A stretch of 64,000 nt of DNA from Zygaena filipendulae (lineage: Eukaryota > Arthropoda > Insecta > Lepidoptera > Zygaenidae): contig OU015669.1 in NCBI GenBank assembly GCA_907165275.2, forward strand, positions 6,842,501-6,906,500, in the 5' to 3' direction. The notes beneath the pieces are model-generated. The model worked only from the letters and a program-made list of their open reading frames with translations, did not search any database and was not told the origin of the DNA. The position numbers and the translations under genes are program-made. How positions within the stretch are numbered: position 1 is the first letter of the stretch; each line of letters begins with the position of its first letter. Shown in pieces: positions 11,941-22,439 of this stretch.

Positions 11941-12161
11941 TGGACATAGATAAGCAATAGTGTGTTAACCCACACTGGAGAAATTTTGAGTAAATCGTGT
12001 TTTAAAATTATAGCGCCATTTTCTGTCAACATTTTTTATGTTCAATATTTAGTTACATACTTAAACAATGTAATAAGGTAAACACATAATTAAAAAACGT
12101 TCCCTAACTCTCAATAAATCATTCTGAATCGATAACTTGATTTTGTGGGTTAACATGTCCA
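11941..12161. mobile_element. MITE family B, copy 1, right terminus shortened
   Basis: It is nearly identical to 63323-63559 along its length. The left end is TGGACATAGATAAGCAATAG, continuing to TGTTAACCCACA. The right end keeps TGTGGGTTAACATG and TCCA but lacks about 16 bases between them. There is no coding capacity and the target-site duplication is unclear. Confidence 0.8.
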
Positions 12162-12524
12162 ATTATTGAATTAAATAAGTAAAATTTTGCTCATGTTCTT
12201 TACTTTTTAAAGCAGGTAAATTATATATTCTACTGGCTATTACTACTGTTTTTGACTTCGCTCGAGTTATTTGCGACCATTGACATCATCGGCTTACTAA
12301 GTAGCGTGATATATTCAAGGAACAGCTGGTGCCAATTGCTTGGTAAACTACATCAGACTGTATTCCAGCTTATTCTAGCTTTCATTAATTTCATTAACAA
12401 CCAGCGCACACATAATAAAATAGAAGAATCCGCCTATTATTATTTACATGAAATTTATCTACCCAAACTTAAAATGGCGATAAAAAATAACACAATATGA
12501 AAAACATTTATAAAATTTTTCTCT
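12162..12524. other. AT-rich DNA, no gene seen
   Basis: The 82-codon frame at 12252-12500 has no recognisable domain. Confidence 0.4.
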
Positions 12525-12612
12525 ATCTGTTCATGGAGATTAGCTCCAAAACTACCTACTGAACGGAATGTCATGCGGTTTTCATAGGTGATAGGTGTAG
12601 TGTTCACGCACA
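12525..12612 (+). mobile_element. Lep1-like fragment
   Basis: It contains AACTACCTACTGAACGGAA and TCATGCGGTTTTCATAGGTG, the same body as at 3575-3750. Both ends are missing. Confidence 0.5.
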
Positions 12613-12654
12613 CTACAGAGATACCTCGGTAGGTAGGTTTATCACTGACTCACT

Positions 12655-12735
12655 ACTACCCCCAGATCCGAGCGCCGACGCACGTCTGCCTCGCTCCGAG
12701 CCCAACAAGAGACTGCCGGTCGGTTGATGTTGACG
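12655..12735. other. GC-rich stretch, origin unknown
   Basis: A run of higher GC (CCCAGATCCGAGCGCCGACG, then CTGCCTCGCTCCGAGCCC) follows the Helitron fragment. It could be captured sequence or an old coding remnant; I do not recognise it. Confidence 0.35.
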
Positions 12736-12894
12736 ATCCTTATACCCAAACGACATTTCTTTATACCCTCTCTCGGGTACCTACATGAGACAATGTATTG
12801 TATCCACTTAATAGTTACAAACACTACAATAGGTAGTAAAATTAGATGTCAGAAAAAGTTATTGTCATTTGAAGACGTTTTATGTAGGTACCTA

Positions 12895-12945
12895 TACTTT
12901 TTATCCCGTAACTACGAGCTCCCGAGGATATTCCGACAGTTACAG
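12895..12945 (+). mobile_element. Short decayed Lep1-like trace
   Basis: TTTTTATCCCGTAACTACGA followed by CTCCCGAGGATATTCCG resembles the CCCGCGGGAATTCCG module with several changes. Confidence 0.3.
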
Positions 12946-14184
12946 CTAATGTTTCTTTCATCTATGTCACAATAGGATGTAAGTGCACTCATATAACGCA
13001 TAAATGTAGGAAATTGGTTGTTGCCGTCGTACAAAACGAAGTTTGTATTCCGCTAGAGAAAGCTGCGTTTGACAGAAAACAAACGTTCACGTAAATATCG
13101 CTGTACTGGACTGCAATGGATACAAAACACAGCAAAGCGAACGTACGACGAAACCATTACATGTTGGATATGACTTATTTTAGAAAAACATTTCAAGAAT
13201 GGTCTTTAGGACAGAACTTTCGTAACTTTTCTAATGGTAATCTTTGTTCTAAAATATATAATTTGGTAGAATAAAATATGTCACACTGTTATTAAAATGA
13301 ACGAAATCTGCGGTTTCGATGGCGTTTTCATAGTTCTCTTTTAGTAGATACCTTCTCTATTTTGTCCATGAAGAAATATATATATTAACCTAGAACATAA
13401 GCTGCCTATGTACATTGTACACATACATATTAACAGAGCTTTATTTGCGTTATAGATACATCATTCTTTAATTATGCATGGTGTAAGGTTCAATGTTATG
13501 TAATATTGAAAGAGGGTATTCGGTATTCAAGTGTCACCTCAAATATCTAAAAAACACAGTAAATTTATTTATTTTATCCACGTTTTTCTGTAATTTAACA
13601 TTGTTTTTATATGTATATCTTTATAATAAAAATAATAAAATAATATCGGCGAAGGCATAGGCAATATTGAAAATTGAAATATTTTAATTTGTTTTAAAAT
13701 CTGCCGGACTCATTTCGTAATATACTCTAACGCTAATAACGAGGCAAAAATGACACGATCATCTTTTTGTTTCGTATTTCCGTGTCTAGAGCACCTATTG
13801 ATATTGCTTTTATCCAAGCGGCTTTGTTGCGGCATCCATTGGGTTTGTTGGTTGCTATTGAATATTACTGATCAGCTACTGTACCCTACGTTAGACATTC
13901 CCAACGCAGGTTATGAGTTATGACCAGCGTATCGCAAGGAGAAACGCTAAGTGAATACGCTGGCTTCAAAAGCGTAATGATTTATATTGTTTATTTCATA
14001 TTGTTTGATATATTTTACGATATGAAACCTATTGAAAGTCTGTTATAACGTTTTCTTTGGAACAGAAAGGTAACTCCGCCTTTAGCGCATGCCTAATGGC
14101 TTAATTTAATGACTAATTAATTAAAGCCTATCATGGCTTTATGCCATGGTAGGATCTCATTCGGGCTTTTCTTAATAATGACTA
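12946..14184. other. AT-rich DNA, no gene seen
   Basis: A short imperfect hairpin (CCTATCATGG / CCATGGTAGG, 14127-14153) lies just before the LINE begins. Confidence 0.45.
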
Positions 14185-15348
14185 ATAGGGACTCTTGCTA
14201 AGCTGCTGGAAAAGGTTATATATGACAGGCTTTCTCGTGTTGTAAACTGCAAAATCATGGGTGAGCAATTTGGCTTTCGTCATTGCCATTCCACAGTTCA
14301 ACAACTGGCTCGAGTATCAGAGCATATTGCTTATCAATTGAACCAGGGTCAGTCAACTGGTATGCTTCTGCTGGATCTGGAGAAGGCTTTTGACTCGGTA
14401 TGGCACGCGGGTCTAATACATAAATTAATTGCTCTCGACATTCCCCTCCAACTAGTGAAACTTATTTACACTTACATTAGCCAAAGAAGCTATAGGGTGC
14501 ATATTGCGGATGCTGAATCCAATCTCCATCCTATTCCCGCTGGTATCCCACAGGGATCAGTTCTTGGCCCATTGCTTTTTCTCCTATATGTGAATGATAT
14601 GCCCAGGCAAGCGCGTACTCATCTTGCCTGCTACGCTGATGACACGGCTTCTTTTACATCTTCCTCAGATACCGATTTAATTATCTCACGGCTGCAACTA
14701 TCCCTTGAGTCACTTCACGAATATTTCTGTGCTTGGAAATTAAAACTTAACGGGAGCAAAACCGAAGCTATACTATTCAGCAGAATGCGGAGCTTACCCG
14801 TTAGGACCCTCAAGTTTGCTGGCTGTAGCATCCCTTGGCAGACATCCGTTAAATACCTAGGAGTAGTTATGGACAGAAAACTTAACTGGTCCTCTCACGT
14901 CAGTAAAATGCGAACTAAGGGCTTAAGGGCGTTAGGTGCTTTGGGCCCAATTATGAATCGTAAATCTAAGCTTAGCAGTGTCATGAAGATTAAATTGTAT
15001 ACATCCCTGATTAGGCCATGCATGACGTATGCCTGCCCGGTCTGGAGCAGTACTTCTGACACGAATTATAAACTGTTACAGGTTGTCCAAAATAAGGCTG
15101 TAAAAATTGCTTATAATACCTCATTCAAATATAACCTTAAATATTTGCAACATCGAATAGCGTTGCCCATGGTCAAAACATTTGTTCTTAAACAATCCGA
15201 AAAATTTTATCTTGATAAAAACCCAAAGAATCCTAATATCCTTGTCCGCAATATCGGTCGGACAAGATTACATAATTTACCATTTATCGATAAATATGGT
15301 CGGTACCGCCTGCCCCATCACTATTTCTTACACAGGGACAATGGGTGA
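14185..15348 (+). CDS. Reverse transcriptase, C-terminal part of LINE ORF2, 5'-truncated
   Basis: The frame is open for about 388 codons from 14185 with no internal stop; the first ATG is at 14257. Numbering from that ATG (363 residues): the finger motif GEQFGFRHCHST is at about 2-13, motif A LLLDLEKAFDSVWH at about 37-50 with its catalytic Asp, motif B GIPQGSVLGPLLF at about 95-107, the catalytic motif C CYADDTA at about 124-130, and motif D KTEAILFSR at about 168-176. The thumb and C-terminal tail end in HHYFLHRDNG. Motif order and spacing fit the non-LTR reverse transcriptases of the Jockey group, which make cDNA from the element RNA at a nicked target. The N-terminal ORF2 part, including the endonuclease, and ORF1 are missing, so this copy cannot move by itself. 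The clean frame suggests a fairly recent insertion. Clade assignment is by motif memory. Confidence 0.9.
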   Translation: MGTLAKLLEKVIYDRLSRVVNCKIMGEQFGFRHCHSTVQQLARVSEHIAYQLNQGQSTGMLLLDLEKAFDSVWHAGLIHKLIALDIPLQLVKLIYTYISQRSYRVHIADAESNLHPIPAGIPQGSVLGPLLFLLYVNDMPRQARTHLACYADDTASFTSSSDTDLIISRLQLSLESLHEYFCAWKLKLNGSKTEAILFSRMRSLPVRTLKFAGCSIPWQTSVKYLGVVMDRKLNWSSHVSKMRTKGLRALGALGPIMNRKSKLSSVMKIKLYTSLIRPCMTYACPVWSSTSDTNYKLLQVVQNKAVKIAYNTSFKYNLKYLQHRIALPMVKTFVLKQSEKFYLDKNPKNPNILVRNIGRTRLHNLPFIDKYGRYRLPHHYFLHRDNG

Positions 15349-15804
15349 CGTCAATCATTCCAAATGCCCGCGACCCGTCCGGTCGTTTTATTCTTACCCG
15401 ACATAAATTTTATTAATATATTGTATTAATTTTTTTGTCATTAGTAATCCAGCAATTTCAATTTATGATTAGTTAATTAGATAATTTTTTACGCATCCAC
15501 ATTTATTTATGGTGTTTGTTGCAATAGGTTTACTGATTTACAATATTTACTATGTCGTTTTATTTCCACGGATATAGTTTGCACATGTAGCAACTATAAA
15601 CATATAGGTATGTGCATTTTATAATTAATTTAATTTCAAATATATGGTTTAATTAGCTCTTAATTTACATTGTTAAGAGGTTCTATTAGGCGTTACAGCC
15701 TGTGAACTAAATAATTATTATGTTCATTACAATTAGGTCTAGCACTAATCTGTGATGTAATGTTTTATTGCCTAATAAAGAATTTTGAAAATAAATAATA
15801 AATA
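14185..15804 (+). mobile_element. 5'-truncated Jockey-type LINE
   Basis: The element begins inside the reverse transcriptase region near 14185, just after an in-frame stop (TGA at 14179). It continues through the stop codon at 15346 and about 450 bp of 3' UTR, to AATAAAG near 15774 and an A-rich tail (AAATAAATAATAAATA) ending at 15804. The 5' truncation is typical of target-primed reverse transcription. A family C MITE starts at the end of the tail. Confidence 0.8.
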
Positions 15805-16130
15805 GGGATGTTGACGACTTTTGAAAATCAAATTTCTTATTAGTCCGTCAGTTAGAAAATAAAAAAATAATGGACACGTATTTTTTGCTTTTTCAAATTA
15901 ATGAAAATACACATAGATATAGCGTATTAAAGTTTAGGGTGGGGGCTCACGACGTTATTAACCGCTATAAGCCTCCCATACAAACTTCACCGGATAGTGA
16001 CGTCACGCAAAATTTCAACTGAATGTATCGCCGTTATTATTTGATTAAGTACGTAAAAAAAGAAAATACGTGTCCAATATTTTTTATTAATCTACAAACC
16101 GGACTTAAAAAAAAATTGTCAACCAGCCCA
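15805..16130. mobile_element. MITE family C, copy 1
   Basis: The ends form imperfect long inverted repeats: GGGATGTTGACGACTTTTGA on the left and the inverse of TGGGCTGGTTGACAAT on the right, followed inside on both arms by AGTCCG and TGGACACGTATTTT. The centre has GTGACGTCACGC and TTTCAACTGAATGTATCGCC. Two more copies are at 29164 and 56080. No ORF. Confidence 0.8.
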
Positions 16131-16560
16131 TTTAACCATTTTTTATTCGTGATCAATTTTTTTTACAAATTTATTTTGACAAGGTTAAAAGTGTAATTAA
16201 TTATTATCTTTCTCCAAAAAATTTTTTTTACTGCATATCCTCCGAAACTATACTGAATCGATTTCAATGAAATTTTGAATATTTGTTTTGCTGAGTCCAA
16301 CTTGACAGGATACTTTCTAGGGAACTCGAAGGAGTTCCGGAGGAATTGTATATACCTAGTGAACCATATTTCTTGGTTGAAAAAAATATTTGTTACCGTG
16401 CAGCCGTGTAAAGACTATAGAATATGTTCTGGATTGATATACAGGATTTTTTTTTCCTGGAACCAAGAAGTTCCGAAGGAATGTCCCAATTCACGAAGGT
16501 GGAATCGTGTGGAAACAGTTGAAATAAAGAAGGTTCTACTTTGCGAAAATTATCTGTCCA
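16131..16560 (+). mobile_element. Two decayed Lep1-like segments
   Basis: CTCCGAAACTATACTGAATC, then GGGAACTCGAAGGAGTTCCG near 16320-16340, and later CCTGGAACCAAGAAGTTCCG near 16457-16476, follow the order of intact plus-oriented copies. Termini are lost. The 96-codon frame at 16275-16565 lies across this and is not a gene. Confidence 0.35.
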
Positions 16561-18929
16561 AATGATCTAGATCACATTGGGCGTTAAACCAGTTCGTTTA
16601 TCAAAATATATTCACTGAGCTCCACCCACGTGTTACTCCACAACCTCAATATACTATAGATTTGCCCATTAGCAGTTTGTGTGGTGGAGTCGCTGCATGG
16701 TAGTCCATTTGTCTCTTTATCACTTTCACGTAGACAAGATAATGAATGCTAAATGACCAATTGAACGGCTCAAGAAAGGCTATTATTATCTGCTAAGTAT
16801 ATTACGTGTGGCCTCCAAGGATGTATGAAACAAGCTCAGCAAGAAAAATGTCTGACGTTTTCAATTGATTTTTAGAGGTTTCTTAAAATTATACTTGAAC
16901 AAAAGAGATTCCGCAAAAAAAGAAAAAGTGAGACCATGTAATTTTTATGCGCAGGGAAATCAAACTTCTTAGCTGTCACAGATTTGAAGTTGCCGCCTTT
17001 GCACAGGCTGGAAATCAATAGTTGGTTATTTCTGTCCCGCTTTCTTTACCCAAATCCAAAATTACCCTCGAGTCGAGCTTAGGGTATTTTTTGCCTCAAA
17101 AATATTTAATACTTTTTATGTGTGTGTTGATATATTTATCCTAAACAATACGAGCAATACAAAAGCTTTGCAAGATGCCTTCTCCAAATGACTTAATGAC
17201 TGCGACATCAGCAAATGGTATTTGTAGCGATTTCATTTTCCTACTTGCGTGGGTGTCCTTTGGATTGCGAGTACGCACAGCGATTGCAGTGCATTGAATT
17301 CCCTTTCAGCGTACTCTTGGGCTGTCTCGCATTGCTTACAATTAATTACACTTTCGATTTCAATCACCTATATCTCTATTCTCCTACCTATACCTTTATA
17401 TCTCTAATTTGCTTGGTTAAGTTTGTAAGTTTTTTAAATTGTTAATTACTGACAGTTTTATATTCTGTTTCATGGAGACCGTGTTTGCGCTTTCTTTTTC
17501 TTAACACCTAATTAATTATGATTAAAGTAAAAAAAAAAGTTAAAGGTATCTAACCTAGCAGATTTCAGTAAGTATCTTTAAAATTATGTATATTTGGTAA
17601 TAAATAAATAGTAAGTAGGTATGTATAGGTATCATGTTTTCTTCCATTTCTCTTTTTAAAATAATATTTATACTGAAATTAATAACAACTTCAGTTATAG
17701 TTCCACAGTAATAAATATTCGTCTTCACCTCATCTACGTATACATTCTCGCGATTTCATTATCTCCCATGGACATGATGAGTTCGTGAAAACATACATGA
17801 GTGTGTTATGACACAACCACTGGGTCTGTCTGTCTGTATCTAGACATCGAGAAAGCGATTGTCTAAGTCAGATCACGACCACTATGCTTTCCCACTAAAT
17901 TGCGATGTGATATACACGGTGATGTGACTGATATCTTGAACGTTTAAGGGATAAACGTTCTCTTGTTACGATGCAATTACTTTCCTCAACTTGATATTTG
18001 CTCTTTCTGATTGCTATCACTTGTACCTATCTAAGTTTACTATACTCTAGAAGTGTTGAGCGAGTTAAAATGTTTATACATATTAACTTGTTACGGAATT
18101 AGGTATTGTGTTTTAATATTTAATCATTATTAATGATGCAGCATTTGATAATGACATAATCAGCCTCTAATTTAAAGGCACACGCCTTGCCAACAGACAA
18201 GTATCTACAATAATCTAAATTAGTGATTCTATCGTTGTATATAAGTCAATGATCACAGGTTGAAATTTCACAATTCCATAAAAATGACATTTACAAAAGT
18301 GACATCAAAAATGTCACAATTTTGCTTGATTTAACACAAATTCGTAATTAAACTCGCGTCGCGTCGCTTAAAATTTTTACATACACATTACACATGAATG
18401 AATGTTAAAAGCTTCATAAGCTTCAAACCCATTAGTCGGTTAGGACGATTAATTAAGTACCACATAAGTTTCATAGAGTTCCGTATGTGATTTCCAACTT
18501 TAAATAAGCATCTAATTGACATTTATGAATATGTATCTATCGTTGGCATACTATTATAGTAGCTGTCAGTTGTACTTTACACTTTTTTTAACCACCTGCA
18601 GCGTGTGACAATAGAATGTCAAACGATGACTGGAAATTGTATGTCATTTTAGTTTTTATGCCTTGAAATATATGAATAGGCAGGCACTTGAAATTCGTTT
18701 AAGACGCTCATTACGTGTCATAAATATACATAGTAACGCATCTTTAAAAACTAGTCAACTGGCACGCGGCTTTAAGACAGATGCACTGCTGCAGATGTAT
18801 GTCTTGTTTTGTCTTAATTTCATTGGTGTTATTTTCTGGAATAAATGCTTATACTTTCCTCCTCCTACTCAACTTTTCATCACAAAAGTTTGCATACACG
18901 TTGTCAAGATTGCAGAAAAGGACATGGTT
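16561..18929. other. AT-rich DNA, no gene seen
   Basis: A short GTCTGTCTGTCTGTATC run is at about 17824-17840. ATGACATTTACAAAAGTGAC and nearby ATGTCACAA words around 18283-18320 suggest a small local duplication. The frame at 17215-17445 is hydrophobic and likely chance. Confidence 0.45.
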
Positions 18930-19011
18930 TATACTATGTATCCTGGAATTTCCGCGGAAACTCCTGAACTAATTAGGAATCCGCGTGGATGAAACCCCGG
19001 CGAACAGCTAG
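18930..19011 (+). mobile_element. Lep1-like 3' fragment, tail-to-tail with next
   Basis: It contains CCTGGAATTTCCGCGG, then CGCGTGGATGAAACC, and ends in ACAG then CTAG at 19008-19011. The flanking base is A, not the usual T. Confidence 0.65.
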
Positions 19012-19025
19012 AATTTTATATATTA

Positions 19026-19259
19026 CTAGCTGTCCCGCGCGGTTTCACCCGCAATAGTTTCTAAGTTCCCGCGGAATAATTCCATACAAACTTTGCAACC
19101 TCTTTTCATCCCCTTAGGGGTTGAATTTTCAAAAACACTTATCGGATGCCTACGTCATACAAAGGCCACACCCTCCAAGTTTCAGGTCTCTACGATCAGC
19201 GGTTCAGACTGTGCGTGGATCCATCAGTCATTCAGGACAAAGCATTTTATATGTATAGA
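19026..19259 (-). mobile_element. Complete Lep1-like Helitron
   Basis: The minus-strand 5' end TCTATACATATAAAATGC is at 19259 and the 3' end, hairpin plus GGGACAG and CTAG, at 19029-19026, with flanks A and T. The body matches 7671-7912. Only 14 bp separate its 3' end from the preceding element's 3' end. Confidence 0.82.
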
Positions 19260-19599
19260 TAATATTTTTCCCTTAATTGGGGAGTTCGCATTTTTACGGA
19301 GACGTATCTATAAGCTTGAAATATCAATTTTGATTCATACATAAAAATACAACAATGCGGAACTCTTCCTTTTATACGTCATATTCTCTAGGTACATAAT
19401 ATGATTGTACGTTGTACACTAGATAAGGAAAGAAAGTTTATGTCTAGATAAGAAATTATAACAACCAAAACAAACCGCACAAAACCATGTAAGTTATTTA
19501 TTTCATAAATAAAAATGAATCGCCAAATATGTTGCTAAGCGCGTAACTTCCCAATGACTGCACCAAATTGGATAATTCTTTTTTTGTGTTCGTTATTGT

Positions 19600-19797
19600 C
19601 ACGACAAAGTTTATATAAAAGAAGTTTGGAGTTCCTACAGGAATTCCGAAACTCACGTGAATCTCCTAATCGGTTGGACCGATTTTGGCGGGACTTTCAC
19701 TGCTAATTAGCTAATGTTATAAGGAGTAAATTAAACTATTTGGAGTTCTTGCGGAAATTCCGAAACTCACGCGGGTGAAACTGCGAGGCACGGCTAG
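19600..19797 (+). mobile_element. Lep1-like Helitron with a dead internal terminator
   Basis: A GGAGTTCCTACAGGAATTCC module without hairpin or CTAG sits at about 19627-19660. It is followed by the body GGTTGGACCGATTTTGGCGG and then a full terminator with CTAG at 19794-19797 and flanking T. The body is shared with 51885-52019 and 61430-61609. Confidence 0.7.
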
Positions 19798-22154
19798 TGA
19801 GTAATAAATTTAAGTTACTATAAAGTACCTGCCTCGAAATACCAGTGCACAACAGTTCGACAATATCGTTTGAGTTCATGCAAAGTTCGTGTTTTTTTTT
19901 GTATTACCAACACTCAATCTAGGCATGTAAATAACCAAAGAATATCGCGTATCATCTTGATTAAATCAATTCACCGACAATATTTCTGCTGCTATCGATA
20001 GTCCTAAGGTACGAAGAATTATGGTTCTTATTGTCAATCAATAAGAGCAATGGTTTAAGTTATAGTATCAAACTACATGATAACAATATCTCGATCGATA
20101 TACACACTGTCAAATCAAGTATCAACTTTCATAATTTCGTGTCTGTCAGAAAGAAAATGATTACAAACAGTCCAATTCGAAAGTGATTCAATGATCCGTG
20201 TACGTCTTCTCTGTTAGGTCATGAGATGAGGTATGACAAAAAGTTCGTTAAAGAATATTTAAGTACCAACTTATATAAAATGTACCTATTAAGTTCAAAC
20301 TTTCGACTTCATACTTATTGCAAATAATTTACATTTCTTCAGTTATCAAACTTTTTTTTAGCTCTTGACCAATATAAATAATATCTGTAATTTTTAGATT
20401 GGAAACCTCTAGTAAACGTAGCGGTAAAACTTATTCTTTTTATAAGTGTTTAATTTTGAACTACGAATAACTACGAATACGAATAACATGGCTTATTTGT
20501 GAGTCAAATATGCAAAGGTTCTTAGTACTGAGTCAACACGTCCACACAGATGTTGTCTTTCAACAAGAGAATTGTCTAATTGTGAGTTTTGTCGTTCAAA
20601 CAAATAAATGCTTGAGGTTTGTCTCAAGAAAAATTCTCATTTCTCTTAGCTTTTATACAGGAAACAGAAAGATTAGCGTAAGCATTTCTTTCTGTGCTGT
20701 TTTTAGTCTATTTGACACGTCTGATCACCAGTTTAGACGCGGAAGCCGTCAGCTAAATGGTGATGATTAATTTCGTAGACGATCTTGCGTTCCGAAAGTT
20801 CAACTTTCTTCTGCATTCGAAATTACTTATTTGTATCAATACGGTAATACGTAATATGAGTAAGTACATATTTTTGAAACTTCGTGAAGAGCTTATTTAC
20901 TAACAAGTCACGCTACAATAATAAACCTGACTCATTCGGAATTTCAGTTACAACATAAACGTAATAGGTTAATGGAATTTCATAGTTTGACCTACGAAAG
21001 CGCGGGACAGCCGCAAACGATTTATTTAAACAAACGTAAATGTCAATCAAGGCGAAAAGGAAATTGGAATGTACCGCCTCATTCATTTCTGTGAATAAGA
21101 TTAAGAAAACATGTTTCTTTCCCGTCAAATTCACTAATTATTATTACGAAACAAAAACAAAACTACAATCATATTTTATTACCGAAACTAACACTTGCAC
21201 TAGAGATTTAATTTAGCTCAATGTTTTTCTTAAACGAATTACATAATGTTCATCGTCGAATGAACTCCATTTATTATGACACTCCTGGGTTGTTTTGGTT
21301 ACGGAAGCACGCTTCCTGTAAGATTCGACACATTCGGCTTTTTATAGAGAGTCCCTTCAACTCCCTTCAAAGAACTTTCAGGAGATTTATAAACGGTACT
21401 TAACGAAGACTTATCGGTAAACGTTCAAGCCACAAATCAGATTAATGGAGGCGCCAGTTTGGACACTACTCACTACAGCATGTGATGTGTTAAGTTTGTA
21501 CTAACTGTAGTATTATGGGCAACCGGCAATCTGCTTTATGTCTTCCGCGTTCTTTCTCTATTTGATTCTATAATATATTTTCTATCTTTTATGAATAAAT
21601 TTCATTAGAATATTCACCATGAATACCATTATTTATATGGCTTCCTTAAACTGAAACGGCACAGTTTTCAATATGCAAAAAATATACAATTTTAAATATT
21701 TTAACCGTTACTAGAGCGCAATTCTTATTGAATGCATGTCCTACTGACAGTTATACTCTATTTATAGTTAAAACAGTGAACTTTCGTCTGGTGCAGTGTC
21801 TATAAATGGACGTTACCGTAAGTGGTGGTAATGCTCGACTTGGAAGTAACAAGGTTACGGTTATTCTAATGGTCGGTTATTGTTAAGTGCCAGCGCTATA
21901 AGGCCCGACGATATTTATATTGAGTGTTAATGTGAAGGCCTCTCGTCACTGTTAAACATTACCTGTGCATTACGAGTATAACCATTATTATCACAGTGTC
22001 ATTAATTTTTTTCTTTCATTTACATCTTTAATGAGTTATTTGTTTTAATTCTTATTGTTACTAGGCTAACAGCATACTTACAGAAAAAAAAAAACAAAGA
22101 ATTTGAACATTTTCCCTTATTTATTTACATAATTTCCATTTTTTTGTTCTTTAT
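19798..22154. other. AT-rich DNA, no gene seen
   Basis: An imperfect hairpin lies near 20726-20765 (TCACCAGTTTA / TAAATGGTGA). The frames at 20510-20770, 20913-21134 and 21221-21403 have no recognisable domain. Confidence 0.45.
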
Positions 22155-22439
22155 TTATTTCATTTCAAATATCAGTAGGAAGAAAGAAGTGTTATATACA
22201 AATATATGCTTGAGTGAGCGTTGACCATTAATCTTCTTCGATTTTAGATAATTCTCAAGTTCTCGGTTGGAAAGCGGAATACTTGGCGTATAAGGTAACC
22301 CGGGGCCGATATTGCGATAGCTGTTGATCAAAACATTGCTGTTTGCTACAATAAATGCTGTCTTGATAGTATTTACTGAACATATTCTATTGAATATTAC
22401 TATAAATATCATGTCATTTTCACTGATTTGATTACACAT
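22155..22439 (-). CDS. Hypothetical 94-codon frame, possible exon
   Basis: I do not recognise this frame. Residues 1-31 and 79-94 are hydrophobic and look like translated AT-rich DNA. Residues about 32-78, in contrast, are mixed and polar, including GPGLPYTPSIPLSNRELENY followed by a lysine-rich KSKK, with varied codons. A weak acceptor (TTATTGTAG) precedes this part at 22346-22354 and a weak donor (GTATAT) follows at 22199-22194, so an exon of about 146 bp (22200-22345) is conceivable. Nothing nearby on this strand confirms a gene. It may equally be chance or a captured fragment. Confidence 0.2.
   Translation of the reverse strand: MCNQISENDMIFIVIFNRICSVNTIKTAFIVANSNVLINSYRNIGPGLPYTPSIPLSNRELENYLKSKKINGQRSLKHIFVYNTSFFLLIFEMK

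Noticed and set aside
18663..18992. 109-codon plus frame, the longest after the reverse transcriptase
   Set aside because: Its last third translates a Lep1-like fragment (18930-19011), and there is no domain or conserved motif.
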